Part shown: positions 34,503 through 46,926 of the stretch, piece after piece
Position numbering within the stretch: position 1 is the first letter of the stretch
Layout: each line of letters starts with the position of its first letter
Assembly: GCF_000372725.1 (NCBI RefSeq)
Contig: NW_005200011.1
Span: 183,170-247,169, forward strand
Reading direction: 5' to 3'
Length of the DNA stretch: 64,000 nucleotides
DNA from: Emiliania huxleyi CCMP1516
Lineage: Eukaryota > Haptophyta > Isochrysidales > Noelaerhabdaceae
Translations under genes and position numbers: made by a program
Notes under the pieces: generated by a model
What the model saw: only the letters and a program-made list of their open reading frames with translations
The model's database searches: none
What the model was told of the DNA's origin: nothing

Positions 34503-35566
34503 ATGAGACGCAGCACCCTCCTCCTGACGCTCCTCGGCGCCCTCGCCGACGCTCAGCGCGGCTACAACAGCTACGACGAGGTGCGGCAGACCCTCTCCTC
34601 TGCAGACCTCTCCTCCACTGATCCATCGACGAGACGACCTGCCTTTTCACCGCCGCCCCTCCTGCCGCCGCGTCCCAGATGGCGCAGGCGCAGATGATGT
34701 ACAGGCAACAGCAGGAGCAGGCCGCGAAGGCGGCGCAGGCGCAGCGGCAGCGCGAGCTGCAGGCGCAGCAGCAGGCCGCCCTGCTGCAGCAGGCGCGGCA
34801 GCAGGCGCTGTACGAGCAGCATCTGCGCGCCGATGTGCGCGAGCCCAGTCGTCTCGCTTGCCCGTCGCCCGAACCCTCACCAGCTCACTGCGCACTCCCC
34901 GGCCCACCCGCTGCTGCAGCAGCAAAACAGGGCGGGCAGCTTTCCTTCGACGCCGCAGAATTCGAAGAAGCCGCGGATGAGTGCCAAGGAGAAGAAGGCG
35001 CACGAAAAGCGGCAGAAGGAGCTAGACGCGCAGAAGAAGAAGCAGCTCAAGGAGCTAGACAAGCGGCGGAAGCTGGCGCGAGACGCTCGGCCACACCCGT
35101 CACTCTCTCTCGCCCTCCCTCTCGCCATCCCACGCCCCGCCCTGCGGCTGCCCCTCTCTGCAGGCGGTGAAGGCGGCCGGACGCAGCCGGGGCGGCGAGC
35201 GGGGCCTGCTGGGGAGGGTCTTTTCGCTCAAGGGCCTGGTGCTGCTTGGCGGGGTCGGGTACCTCTACGTGGCGCAGCGACAGCTGCTCGCCGCCCTCGT
35301 CCTCAAGCCCGTCGCGCTGCTCGTCAAGGCGCCGCCGCCCCCCCCGCCTCTCGCCCCGGCCGGCTGCTGCGCGCCCGCCGCGCCGCGCCGCCTCGATCCT
35401 TCGCCCTTCTCTGGCCTGCGCCCTCGACCCACGCCCGAGTGCGGCCTGCCCCTCCCACGCCCAGGCCGTGTGGGCCGTCGCCATCAAGCCGATCCTCCGC
35501 AAGTTCATCTCCCGCCCTGGCGGCGCGTACAGCGGCGGCGGCGGCGAGCTCCCGGGCGGCTACTGA
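34503..35566 (+). CDS. Secretory-pathway protein with Gln-rich coiled coil and membrane segment
   Basis: Starts with a signal peptide (MRRSTLLLTLLGALADAQ). After an intron with acceptor CCGCGTCCCAG, exon 2 reads MAQAQMMYRQQQEQAAKAAQ and continues as Gln/Ala-rich helix. Exon 3 (about 34,920-35,085) is Lys-rich coiled coil (MSAKEKKAHEKRQKELDAQK). Exon 4 has LLGRVFSLKGLVLLGGVGYL, then YVAQRQLLAALVLKPVALLV: one or two hydrophobic segments. The last exon ends IKPILRKFISRPGGAYSGG with a Gly-rich C-terminus, stop at 35,566. No known family. Probably a single-pass or hairpin membrane protein of the secretory system or plastid. Four to five short exons with GT-AG borders. Confidence 0.55.
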
Positions 35567-35994
35567 AGCAGGGCCCGCTGCTGGCATGGACGCTGATGTG
35601 AGGATCTCTCATGAGGGCGGGGCTTCAGGCGGCGCGGGCGGAACGCTGCGATTGCCCGATTCCGGAGAGTCTCGTGAATCTCGAAGGCAGGGCCCGAGTC
35701 GTCGTAACGAATCATACGTCAGGAAGCGGCCCGCGACTGCGAGAGCTGTCAGCTGAGAGCTGACCCACACGCGGCTTTCCCTAAGTAGAGCCGTAAGTCA
35801 AGGAAGGGATGCGATCTCGGTCTACCGAGACATTCTTCTCATGTGATTTAAGTGAATTCTTGGCTGACCCGCGTTGTGCGTACTGCGACGTGCGACACAT
35901 GTGCCATATACACTCATACCTTTACTTACTCGCGAGCGTATTTCCCTATTCGTTTTCCTCAGCTCAATCAAAACGGACAACCCTGAGCCCTGGC
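35567..35994. other. Intergenic, no gene seen
   Basis: Short stretch between the secretory-protein gene and the minisatellite. Small GAATCTC/GAGATTC inverted motifs only. Confidence 0.5.
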
Positions 35995-36255
35995 CTCGAC
36001 ACCTCGACACCAAACCTCGACACCAACTCGACACCAACTCGACACCTCGACACCCCATGCCAACTCGACCAACTCGACACCCCTCGACACCCCTCGACAC
36101 CCCTCGACACCCCTCGACACCATCTAGGCTGAAACCATGCTCGACCGTGTCAAGGTGCCAAACTCGACACCTCGATACCCCTCGACACCCCTCGACACCG
36201 CTCGACACCCCTCGACACCGCTCGACACCGCTCGACACCGCTCGACACCTCTGAT
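35995..36255. repeat. TCGACACC minisatellite, array 1
   Basis: Tandem ctcgacacc and cctcgacac units of 8-11 bases, interrupted at about 36,125-36,160 by a unique segment (ggctgaaaccatgctcgacc). It gives open frames rich in STPLDTPRH that are not genes. Confidence 0.95.
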
Positions 36256-36956
36256 GATCCTAACACAGCAGAGATGTAGACCCATTGGAGTCAGAGTTAG
36301 AAATCAGGGTTGCAGCAGCAATCAAACTTGGCTGGCAGTACTTTCATCCCTGAGTTGCAGCCTCTCAAGTTCTAGCTCAAGTTGCAGCTCAGTTGCACCC
36401 CTGTTGATGCAGCAAACATGGCAGTACTCAGGTAGCCCTCAGGTGCTGCACAGCACCTTGTACAGTGGCAATGAATCCTCACACCAGTGAGCTTGTGCCA
36501 TGAGTGCAGACCTGTGGTCCATTGCGCTTTGTGCACTGGCGACGCTTGGCTGCAACGGCGACGCTGCAGCGGCGGCGACGCTGCTGCGATGGGGTACTGG
36601 CAGCCCTTAGCTGCTGGACAGCACCTTGTGCAGTGGCAATGTCCACTGACTCATGGCACCAGCCTTGTGCCATGAGCGCTGTGGTCAGTTGCGCTTTGTG
36701 CGCCGGTGGCGCTGCAGGGGCGACGCTGCTGCAGCGGCGACGCTGCTACGGTGCTGCGCCTGCACAGTACCTTTGTGCACAGTGGCAATGACTCCCGGCA
36801 CTTGATGTCCTCAAATGTCCACAGAGAGTATACTGGTTGTGCTCAGGTTGTGCTACATCAACAGGGTGCAACTGAGGCTGCAACTAAGGGATGAAACAGC
36901 TTTGCAACTGCTGCCCAAGTTTTGTTGATGGGCTGCAACTGCATCCTGCCACCTTG
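36256..36956. other. Spacer between the two TCGACACC arrays
   Basis: About 700 bases with repeated gcagcgg, ttgcagc and cttgtgca motifs (for example ggcgacgctgctgcagcgg). No gene is supported. Confidence 0.5.
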
Positions 36957-37260
36957 GACACCTCGACACCTTAGACGCAAAACCCCTTGACAACACTCGA
37001 CACCTGCTCGACACCCTCGACACCCTCGACACCCTCGACACCCCTCGACACCCCTCGACACGGTCAAGCATGGTTTCAGCCTCGACAGGCCTCAACAGGC
37101 CTCGACAGGCCTCGACAGGCCTCGACAGGCCTCGACAGGCCTCGACAGGCCTCGACAGGCCTCGACAGGCCTCGACAGGCCTCGACACCTCTATCCCTCG
37201 ACAGCAGCTCGACAGCAGCTCGACACCCTCGACACCGGGCCTCGACACCTCGACACCAGG
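36957..37260. repeat. TCGACACC / TCGACAGGCC minisatellite, array 2
   Basis: Tandem ctcgacacc units followed by at least ten cctcgacagg units and more ctcgacacc. It contains acacggtcaagcatggtttc, the inverted counterpart of the segment in array 1. Confidence 0.95.
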
Positions 37261-37363
37261 GCTCAGGGACAACCTTCAAGTGTTTCAACCTCTTATATCT
37301 CTGGTATCTCAATCTCTGGGGGGAGGCGGGGCCCCTAGGGGGTACCCATGCGGGGGGGAGATG

Positions 37364-37726
37364 GAGTCCCCCAGCCCGCCGCAGGCGCCGATCTTTGAGT
37401 ATTTTTTGCGCGATTTTTCACTTGTTTTCATGGGAATTCGGCGCGTACTTGCGGCCATGCTATCACGCTTTGCGACATCCTTTCGGCGCTGCTGCGGGCA
37501 GGTCGTGGATTCCTTCCTCTCAACCCTGCTCCCACAGCTCATGCTTCTCGCCGTGGGCTCACTTCTCGCCCAGGGCCTGCGCCGCGACGGCTCCTTTGCG
37601 GTGGCCATATACACCCTGCTCGCCGGCTTCTCGCAGAAGGACTACCTCATCCTTGCCGACCAACTAGAGGCCGTCATCGCATTCGCCTTCCTGGGACCCA
37701 CGCCAGTGCTGACTTCTGTGTTCTGA
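37364..37726 (+). CDS. Small hydrophobic hypothetical protein
   Basis: Open frame emerging from the minisatellite. From the ATG at about 37,430 it reads MGIRRVLAAMLSRFATSFRR and then a hydrophobic segment (LLPQLMLLAVGSLLAQGL) and LILADQLEAVIAFAFLGPTP. Two short hydrophobic stretches suggest a small membrane protein, but there is no homology I recognise and it abuts a repeat. Confidence 0.25.
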   Translation, partial: ESPSPPQAPIFEYFLRDFSLVFMGIRRVLAAMLSRFATSFRRCCGQVVDSFLSTLLPQLMLLAVGSLLAQGLRRDGSFAVAIYTLLAGFSQKDYLILADQLEAVIAFAFLGPTPVLTSVF

Positions 37727-38054
37727 CTGTCGTTGCTGTCTCTCCCTTCTCGACTGACTGTTTCTGCTTGTGCGTCTTGGGTCCGGGGTTGTGTTTTTCT
37801 GTGACAGCCTGAAACGTGAAAGGATTTTTTCGGAGCGACAGCCTCATCGCGCGCGCGTGAACAGGGCTCCAGGCCCCAAATGACGTGTGAGTGTTGGAAT
37901 TGTTTGGTATTGCTAAAAGTAAAAAGGATGAACCACACGCTGCGACACACACACCCTGCGCACTTTCGCGTCGTCAGACATCACCTCTCGATGCGGACGC
38001 GCGAGCAAAGTGAGAAAACAAAGAGCCCTCTGGAGGTCGAGATCGAAAGAAAGA
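37727..38054. other. Upstream region of the MetAP2 gene
   Basis: AT-richer sequence without a recognised gene. Ends in purine-rich (GAAA)n that leads into the R1 fragments. Confidence 0.5.
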
Positions 38055-38125
38055 AAAGACGGAAAAAGAAAAGAAAGAAAGAAAACACACAACCCAAGGG
38101 AGGGAAACGGACAACCCAAGTGGCA
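38055..38125 (+). repeat. R1 leader fragment, 5' motif twice
   Basis: agaaagaaaacacacaaccc followed by aagggaggg and a second acggacaacccaag. Only the 5' part of R1. Sense-oriented, 79 bp before the MetAP2 start codon. Confidence 0.6.
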
Positions 38126-38203
38126 CGGGAAATTCTTCTATTATCCGCGAGCTTGGAGCAGAGCCCCGGCTGTGCTGTCACGTCGCTGGAGCGCAAGCGA
38201 CAA

Positions 38204-40449
<2,246 letters not shown>

Positions 40450-40774
40450 ATGGTTCTACAGGTCAACGGGGCAGGTCAGCCTCACACGCACGTCGACTAG
40501 TCCGCCAAATCTTTGCGTCTCTTCTCACTTCTGTGAGAATTTTCACGAGGCAGAGCTTGTCGTGAGAACTGCTGCTTATTTTACGCGTTCACTGCATACA
40601 CACGATTAAACGAACCCCGTCAGTGCTTAGTGCTTTGATCTCATGACAATACGCGTTCGCGTAAAGGCTAGTGCCATTTCACTGTGGCACAGCTCGCGTT
40701 ACAAAACCTTGATTTTGACCATTGCGCGAAAAAGGTACATCTCGGTGCCTTCCAGAGGCAGCTGCGACCCCGCT
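40450..40774. other. Downstream region to the assembly gap
   Basis: AT-richer 3' flank of MetAP2. No gene seen before the run of N. Confidence 0.5.
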
Positions 40775-40874
40775 NNNNNNNNNNNNNNNNNNNNNNNNNN
40801 NNNNNNNNNNNNNNNNNNNNNNNNNNNNNNNNNNNNNNNNNNNNNNNNNNNNNNNNNNNNNNNNNNNNNNNNNN
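40775..40874. other. Assembly gap (100 N)
   Basis: Exactly 100 unknown bases, a conventional scaffold gap of unknown true size. Confidence 0.99.
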
Positions 40875-41042
40875 GGCACCGAGGGCGACGGGGTGGCAGA
40901 CGTGCTCTTCGGCAGGGCGCCAGCCACGGGGCGGCTCTCCTTCTCGTGGCCGCACGCGATGGACCAGGCTGCGGCCGCGGCGCGGCTAAAGGGGCCCCTC
41001 TTTCCGTTTGGGCACGGGCTGCAGACCAGGGCGGTGGGTTGA
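40875..41042 (+). CDS. GH3 beta-glucosidase, C-terminal fragment
   Basis: The frame opens directly from the gap: GTEGDGVADVLFGRAPATGR, LSFSWPHAMDQ, GPLFPFGHGLQT. This is the conserved end of the GH3 C-terminal domain (G-x-E-G-x-x-x-A-D-V-L-F-G ... W-P ... F-P-F-G-x-G-L). It hydrolyses terminal beta-glucosides in other organisms and could follow the GH5 enzyme in glucan turnover. The catalytic domain lies in the gap or is missing. The frame stops at 41,042; a GT donor just before it (GCG followed by GTGGGTTG) may indicate a further exon. Confidence 0.75.
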   Translation, partial: GTEGDGVADVLFGRAPATGRLSFSWPHAMDQAAAAARLKGPLFPFGHGLQTRAVG

Positions 41043-42070
41043 GCGCCCGGCTGTCCGTGTGTGCGCGTGCAGCACTCTTTCCCCCAGGGATTCTCATCTG
41101 GTATCTCCCCTCCGGAGATGTGCCTGTGCTCAAGAGATGGTTTTCGGCTTTCGCGCGCGCAGACATGAGACAAATACTTGCGTGTTTTCCTATCGCGCGC
41201 AGTCAGAGCGCGATAAAAGCTGACTGGCTCTCCCTTTAGCAGCCGAGGCTACAGCCATTTCAGCGTCGATCAGCGTCCTTTCACCTGACCCGTGACGGCC
41301 CTCAGGCGCCTTACGTACCTCGTCGAGACCGCATCCGGCAGCGATCTGCACGCGGAATACACGTCTGCGCCAAACGGGCGACGCGCTGCCTGTCAGTGCA
41401 CTCACTCCGGTCGCAGCTGCCTCTGCGCGTCCTGTGGATGTACCTTTGTCGCGCGCCGGAGACGACTCGACGCCGCTGAGATCGGAGATCAAGCTCTGAC
41501 AGGTCGCACGTCGCTCCTTTGACGCCGACGTGATTTACCCGTGCAGATCACATCAGGACACGGTCTCGACGCGCTCAGTACGACGCCTGCGACCCGTCTC
41601 GGGTCAGGTGGCACGACGCTCATCGCGCCCGCCAGCGCTGCCGTGCAGGCTGCCACGTCGAGGTCGAGCACGCTTCTATACGCTTGCCGAGCCTTCCTTT
41701 CCATCCCATTAGGCAGCCTGGGAACGGTGGCGATCAGAGGCAAAGCCTACGAGGGGTGGTGGAACCACATGTCACGGCTACTGCCGGCTCGACCCCACGA
41801 TAGCCTCCGAAGGCTGACTTTGAGGCACCATCATCGGACGATGTCGACGAGTTGGGTCGCTCTCGCGGTAGCCAGATGACCTCTCATACTAGGATCATCG
41901 GCCATGGCCGCAGGGAGCGCGGGGGAGGGCGCTGGATGCAACACGGAGCTCCGTTGGAGACGTTTTCAAGATTAGCGTGTCAGAGTGAAATGGCACTAGC
42001 CAAAAAACTGTGCACCAAAATGCAAAAAAACCGAGCCGCGTTAACGTGTTCGTGTATAACTATAAGCTAT
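41043..42070. other. No supported gene between the GH3 fragment and the retroelement
   Basis: About 1 kb. A plus-strand frame at 41,292-41,522 has a CxCxxC-like cluster (CQCTHSGRSCLCASCGC) and another at 41,541-41,879 is modestly hydrophobic. Neither has family resemblance nor a clear gene structure. The end (41,995-42,060) is AT-rich. Confidence 0.35.
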
Positions 42071-43570
42071 AAATAAATAAATAAATAAAACGGGCAAACT
42101 CTGAGACGAGATGGGATTTAGGGACATGTGTCCCCGCCCTGCACGATCTTGGTGTGAGGGATCTTCAATCCGTGTCCCCTCACCCCTCGTCACAACCCGA
42201 CACGGAAGAGCGGCAAGAGTTGGGGCTGCGGCTACGGCTGCGGCTATGAGAGGGGCCGGGGTCGCGGCAGAGCCGCTGCGCCGCGTGGGCGCGCCTACAC
42301 CGCTCTTGCTCCGCTCGCCACCTCTCGCAAAGGTCCAAAGCCATAGCCACCACCTCCTCCGGCAAGTCCTTTCGCCGTATCTCGCCGTCCCTCCACGCCT
42401 GGAAGATCTCGTCGTCATAGCCGTATTGCATCACAGCCTGCTGAACTGCGTCGTGTACGACCCCTGCCGTCCTATCCTGCGCCTCAGCGTCGGAAAAGTC
42501 GAACTCGGAGTCATACTCGGAAGCAGGCACAGACGGCCGCGGTGATTTGGCAGGCGGCGAGGAGGGGGAGGGGGAGCGCGGCGGTGCGCGCTCGTGGCTC
42601 CCGCTGGTGCCAGAAGGGCCAGCGCCCAGCGCGCTCAGCCTGTTCTTGTTCACCTTGGGAGAGGGGGGTGGGGGTCCACCTCCCTTGGGTGCGGGCTGGC
42701 GGTCAGGCTTGCGCTTGACCGCCTTGCCCGGCGGCTTGCGGCCAGGGTTCCTAATGGTGAACCTGTCCGGCATGCCGCCCTTCCCAACCCTGGTCCACCC
42801 CTCGGGCGACTCGTTGGGCTGGGGTTGCTGCATCTGTTGGTGCTGTGGGTGTGCCTGCGGTGCTGCGGCCGGAGCTGCAGCGGCGGCAGGCGGTGCTGCG
42901 GGCGGTGCCGCGGCGGAGGTGGCAGCAGGCACAGGCTGCGGTGGGGCACTGCCCTCCTTGGCCTGCTGCCGCTCCCTGTCCCTCTCCCACTGGGACTGGG
43001 GCTGGACAATGAACTGCTTGCCCATGGGCGTCGGGTTGACGCTGAAGCTCCACCAGTTGCGCTCCACGGCGAGCTGCGAGAGGATGCGAATCATCGCCGT
43101 TGCTTCCCCCAGGATTAGTCTTCTCTACTGAGGGGACGAACTAAGGGCGGCTGGGCGGGGCTGCGGCCGGAGCTAGCATGGCTCGTCAGAGCCGAGACCC
43201 CGGCGAGGCGGCGCTCCGATGGGCGGCTACCTAGCCAGTCGCGAGGTTCTAACCGCTGCAGATCGGCGACAAACAAACTATGCCAGCGGGAGATATTCGG
43301 CAGATGTGTGTATCTCCCGATCTCATCCCGGTTACGGACACGTGCGTGCGTCCCTTCGTTGTGTTGCGTTTCGGACGTCCCTTCGTTGTGTTCTCCCCGT
43401 CCGCCAGCGAGACGCTCAGTTGCTGGCGGCCGCAGTCTTTCTGTGACCCACCCACCTCTCCCTTGTGTTTTGTCTGGGGAGGGGTTTCTCCTGCGGAGTC
43501 GTGCGTGCGCGGGGCTCCTCTTTGCGAATACTCCCTACATACATCTCGTACCCGTTCTACCAAAGAAAGG
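42071..43570 (-). mobile_element. Retroelement copy with (TTTA)n tail and one open frame
   Basis: Minus-strand element ending at the (TTTA)n tail (about 42,071-42,090). Its 3' 490 bp are repeated at 555-1,048, its last 110 bp at 54,858-54,965, and its presumed 5' part (43,475-43,570; peptide LVERVRDVCREYSQRGAPR) at 55,025-55,125. That sets a length near 1.5 kb. It lacks reverse transcriptase, so it would depend on a partner element. No target-site duplication was found for this copy. Confidence 0.6.
42180..43094 (-). CDS. Retroelement-encoded Pro/Ala/Gln-rich protein, ORF1-like
   Basis: 304 residues from the ATG at 43,094, with an in-frame stop upstream. The N-terminus is MIRILSQLAVERNWWSFSVN. 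The middle is Ala/Pro/Gln low complexity. A short motif follows (GWTRVGKGGMPDRFTIRNPG), then a basic proline-rich part. An acidic patch (EYDSEFDFSDAEAQDRTAG) precedes MALDLCERWRAEQERCRRAH and an SR-rich C-terminus. No zinc knuckle, RRM, endonuclease or polymerase motif is seen. Its decayed copy at 675-887 lies inside a retroelement with target-site duplication, so I assign it to the element; a nucleic-acid-binding role is inference. Confidence 0.55.
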   Translation of the reverse strand: MIRILSQLAVERNWWSFSVNPTPMGKQFIVQPQSQWERDRERQQAKEGSAPPQPVPAATSAAAPPAAPPAAAAAPAAAPQAHPQHQQMQQPQPNESPEGWTRVGKGGMPDRFTIRNPGRKPPGKAVKRKPDRQPAPKGGGPPPPSPKVNKNRLSALGAGPSGTSGSHERAPPRSPSPSSPPAKSPRPSVPASEYDSEFDFSDAEAQDRTAGVVHDAVQQAVMQYGYDDEIFQAWRDGEIRRKDLPEEVVAMALDLCERWRAEQERCRRAHAAQRLCRDPGPSHSRSRSRSPNSCRSSVSGCDEG

Positions 43571-43637
43571 TGTGTGCGCCCTCTGGCCACTGGCAACTAC
43601 TGGCATTGCGCAACCGCGGGCCACCCTGATCCCTATG

Positions 43638-45621
43638 TCAAAGCTCATCCTTGCTCCGTTCGGCGCTCTCCCCATGAGCATTCTCGTGCCCGTGCTCCGT
43701 GGGCCCGGGCGCGTGTTCATGGTCGCCGCTCGGACCGATTCGCAGGACGTGAGCGTCGCGTACACCCTGCTCCTCTTCTTCTAGCTGCTGCTCGGCAGCA
43801 AACTGCTGGCAAGAGGCGAGGTCGAGCTCGCATATAGCATTCAGCATCCGTTCCTTGCCGAAACGTGCTGCAATTCTGAGGGCGCCGATTACCAGCGGCC
43901 CCCTATCGTCGCCATCTGCCCAGAAATGGCGGGGAGTCAGCGAGAAGGCAGGGAAGTGAGGCTTCATTCAAGCGGCGACGCGCCGGAAAAAGCGTGCCGA
44001 AAAAGCGTGCGCAGCATGCTCGTGCGCTCGGCCAGCGTTGCAAAATCAAGCATCGTGAGGTTGGAAAGCTCAAGCTGAGGAGGGAGGGGAGAGTGAGGGT
44101 GCAGCACTGCGCGCGGAAAAGCGCGGGTGTGCGCACCGGCCCGTCGGCTCTCGCATAGACGCAGGAGCCCGCCTCGATGAGTTGGAGGACGATGTCCTCG
44201 TGCCCCTCGATCACGGCGCGGAGGAATGCTGTCGTGCCGTCCTTTGCAGTTGCATTAAGCGCCAAGCCAGTCTGCGATAGCAACCTTGCCGCACCGACAG
44301 TGCCGTACGTCGCAGCCTCGTGCAGGGGCGTGTGGCCCTTCCTAGAGACAGCCTCTAACAGGCCAGTCCCTAGAGCAGCGTCCCGAGCCACGAGGATCTG
44401 CAGCACATTCTCCGAGCCGTACGCCGCGGCGACGTGTAGCGCGGTCTGCCCCTTGTCATTTCGGGCATCGATTTGCGCTTCTGATTCGAGGAGCAGCTGG
44501 GCCACCTCTGGCGAGCCGCCCACGGCGGCCGCCAGGTGCAGCGGTGAGGCGCCTGCGTCGCTGGCAACCGAGGTTGAGGCGCCGCGCGAAAGCAAAAGCC
44601 TCACCACTGCCACCTTTCCATACTGCACTGCAAGGCTCAGTGGCGTCATCCCAGCTACGAGCTCCTCGTCCGACCCGGGCTGGCTAGCTACGCTACCCGT
44701 GCGAGCGTCAATGTCAGCCCCAATGTCAAGCAACGCCTTGACAGCCAGAGCGTTGCCACTCACCGCAGCCAGGTGCAGAGGAGACTCGCCATTGCTGGAC
44801 CGCACGTTGACATCGGCACCCGCCACCTGTAGCTCCCGCACCATGCTTGCCGAGCCCCTGTCCTCCTGCATGACGAGACGGTGTAGCGGTGTGGCGCCGT
44901 CCTTGTCTAGGAGCTCCACGCTCGCTCCTTGAGCGAGGAGGATCTTCGCGGCCTTCTGATTACCCACCCGCATCGCCAGGTGAAGCGCTGTCGAGCCATC
45001 GCGGCTCGCCGGCATGTCAATCAAGCTCGCCTGGCTCACATGGTTCTGGCAGAGGACAAAGACCATGTCGGCCTTCATTGACAACTGAGGAGCGTTGCGC
45101 ACTAGGGGAGTGATGTTTTGACAAGCAAGAGCGAGATTCACTAGGAGGGCAGGGCGCACCACAGCGAGATGCAGCGGCGAGAGTCCGCGCCGGTCGACAA
45201 GAAAGTCAGAGGCACCCTTGGATAGTAGCAGCTCCGCCACCTCGGTGCTCTTCCCATACCACGCCGCCATTGCTAACGGCGTCCGCAGATCTCCATTTCT
45301 GAGATCAAACGGCGCACCCCAAGAGAGAAGCAAATTTGCGGCTTCGACTTGGTCCTTCATTGCTGCGAAGTGGAGCGGTGTGTCGCCGTCGTTTGACGCT
45401 GAGACATTCGATCCACCTTCCAGGAGCGCCTCCACGGCCTCAGAGCTGCCAAGGGCCGCAGCGATGATGAGTGCCGTGTCCCCATTCTCGTCGGTCTCGT
45501 CGACGAAATCACCTCGGGCGAGAGCCGCTCTGACCGCGCCAGGGTCGTTGCGAATGGCGGCGTCGTGCACGCGTGCACCTAGGGCGGCGGAAAGTAGGAC
45601 GAGGCAGCGCGCCGAAGGCAT
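43638..45621 (-). CDS. ER-targeted ankyrin-repeat protein with C-terminal KDEL
   Basis: The ATG at 45,621 begins with a signal peptide (MPSARCLVLLSAALGARVHD); an earlier ATG would add a short basic stretch. Then about 12 ankyrin repeats follow, such as NGDTALIIAAALGSSEAVEA, DGDTPLHFAAMKDQVEAANL, NGESPLHLAAVSGNALAVKA and KGQTALHVAAAYGSENVLQI. The first exon ends near 44,137 (ARADGP then GT). The second exon carries GDDRGPLVIGALRIAARFG, then a charged segment, and ends SAERSKDEL followed by stop at 43,638. KDEL is the classic ER-retrieval signal. The exact junction is unresolved: the best acceptor at 43,916 is one base out of phase with the best donor. Ankyrin proteins are normally cytosolic, so signal peptide plus KDEL is unusual. 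The partner or target is unknown. Confidence 0.7.
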
Positions 45622-46926
45622 GTTCTCGGCGCGGCGGGCTCTCTTCGGCAACCTTCAAGTCTTGGAAGTTCACGGACCAGCGCCGGCGCGCTGGTCTATG
45701 AGAGGTTGAGCACCGTGCTCCGGCTCGCCGCGGCGTCGGAGGACGTCGCCGTCGCCAGACAGACTCCCTTGCGTTACTACGTGCCTCCCCGTGCGTGCCT
45801 GTGTGTAGGCTGGCGTCTGTGCCCCGTCTGTGCTGCGTCCCTGTCTCCCTGAGACGAGTTCATTTTAAACCTGGATGGAGGATGGAAGTTCACAGATAGG
45901 AAAGTTGAAAAGAAACAATAAGCTGCACAGGACGACAGTGTCAGTGAGGGTGTGAGAGGTAGAACCTAGCCGCCCCACACCAGGAGGTCTTGCACTGACC
46001 TTGTTAAAGAAAATAACTGCGTCGTTAATTATCAGAAGAGGGGGGGGGGGGGGGGGGCGAGCGGCGGGGATCGGCTGGCGGAGAACAGGGACACATGTAG
46101 CCCGGCCGGTTAGGCCGCGGCACAGGAGACCTGGCGAGCGCCGCGAGGCCAGTCGGGGCGTGGCGGCGTTAGCGGGGCATTTTTGGGCGCGGGTCGAGGT
46201 GAAGGGGCCCCGGGGCGTGAACCGAGATTCATGTCACAGACTCGCGACGACGGATAAGACGGAAGAGGAGTGGTATGTGGGAGATGACTGTCGTTTGAGT
46301 AGGAAAGAGTTATATGGTTTAAGTTATGCCTAGAAGTATGCGCGCGGTGTGTGTGCGGACCTGCCTGCTGCAGTGCGTCGTACTGTATAATTAATGCCTC
46401 CCCTCTGACGCTTGCTGCGCGATAATCTATTGAGCGAGACAATGAGAGGTTGCGGAGGACAGGTGCGAGGGGCTGGATTCACAGATTTTCTTCCTCGTCT
46501 TAGCGGGAAACCCCCTCTTTAAGTTTTGTCCTGGTTTTCGCGCGCTGTGAAGTCGGTCTGTGAGGAGAGCCACTCAGAGAGGTCTGGGCGGGCGGGGCAG
46601 GGCGCCGACGGACCTCAGGTGTCATGAGCTGCGCGTGTGAGCAGTGAGGGAAACCACGCTGTGGAGTGGGTTTAATGAGCATTACGCCCTTGCCGTCCCC
46701 TCCATCACCGGACACCGCCGCCGCCTCACAACCACCTCCTTGTGACATTAAGAGTGGGTTTAATGCGCAAGAAAAGTTAAAGTTGCTCCCGGCCCAGTGG
46801 GGATTTTGGCATCACGGCCCCGTAACACCCATGTGCATGTGCATGTGCATGCACAGGTATTCACGCCAACCTCGTACAACTCATCCCCGTCATTTTGTAT
46901 GACGCGCCTGGTAGGAAGCCCCCGAT
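45622..46926. other. Intergenic, no supported gene
   Basis: About 1.3 kb between the ankyrin gene and the parvulin 3' end. Features an 18-base G run at about 46,040-46,057 and a gtgcatgtgcatgtgcatgc repeat near 46,831. Open frames are short and unrecognised. Confidence 0.5.

Noticed and set aside
36000-37260. Possible CRISPR-like arrays
   Set aside because: Units are 8-11 bases and contiguous without unique spacers. They are minisatellites in a eukaryotic genome.
35874-37340. Frames rich in STPLDTPRH and RPRQASTGL
   Set aside because: They are direct translations of TCGACACC and TCGACAGG minisatellites, open in several frames.
40643-41239. Open frames running through the N gap
   Set aside because: They only bridge unknown bases. 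Only the GH3 motif after the gap is supported.
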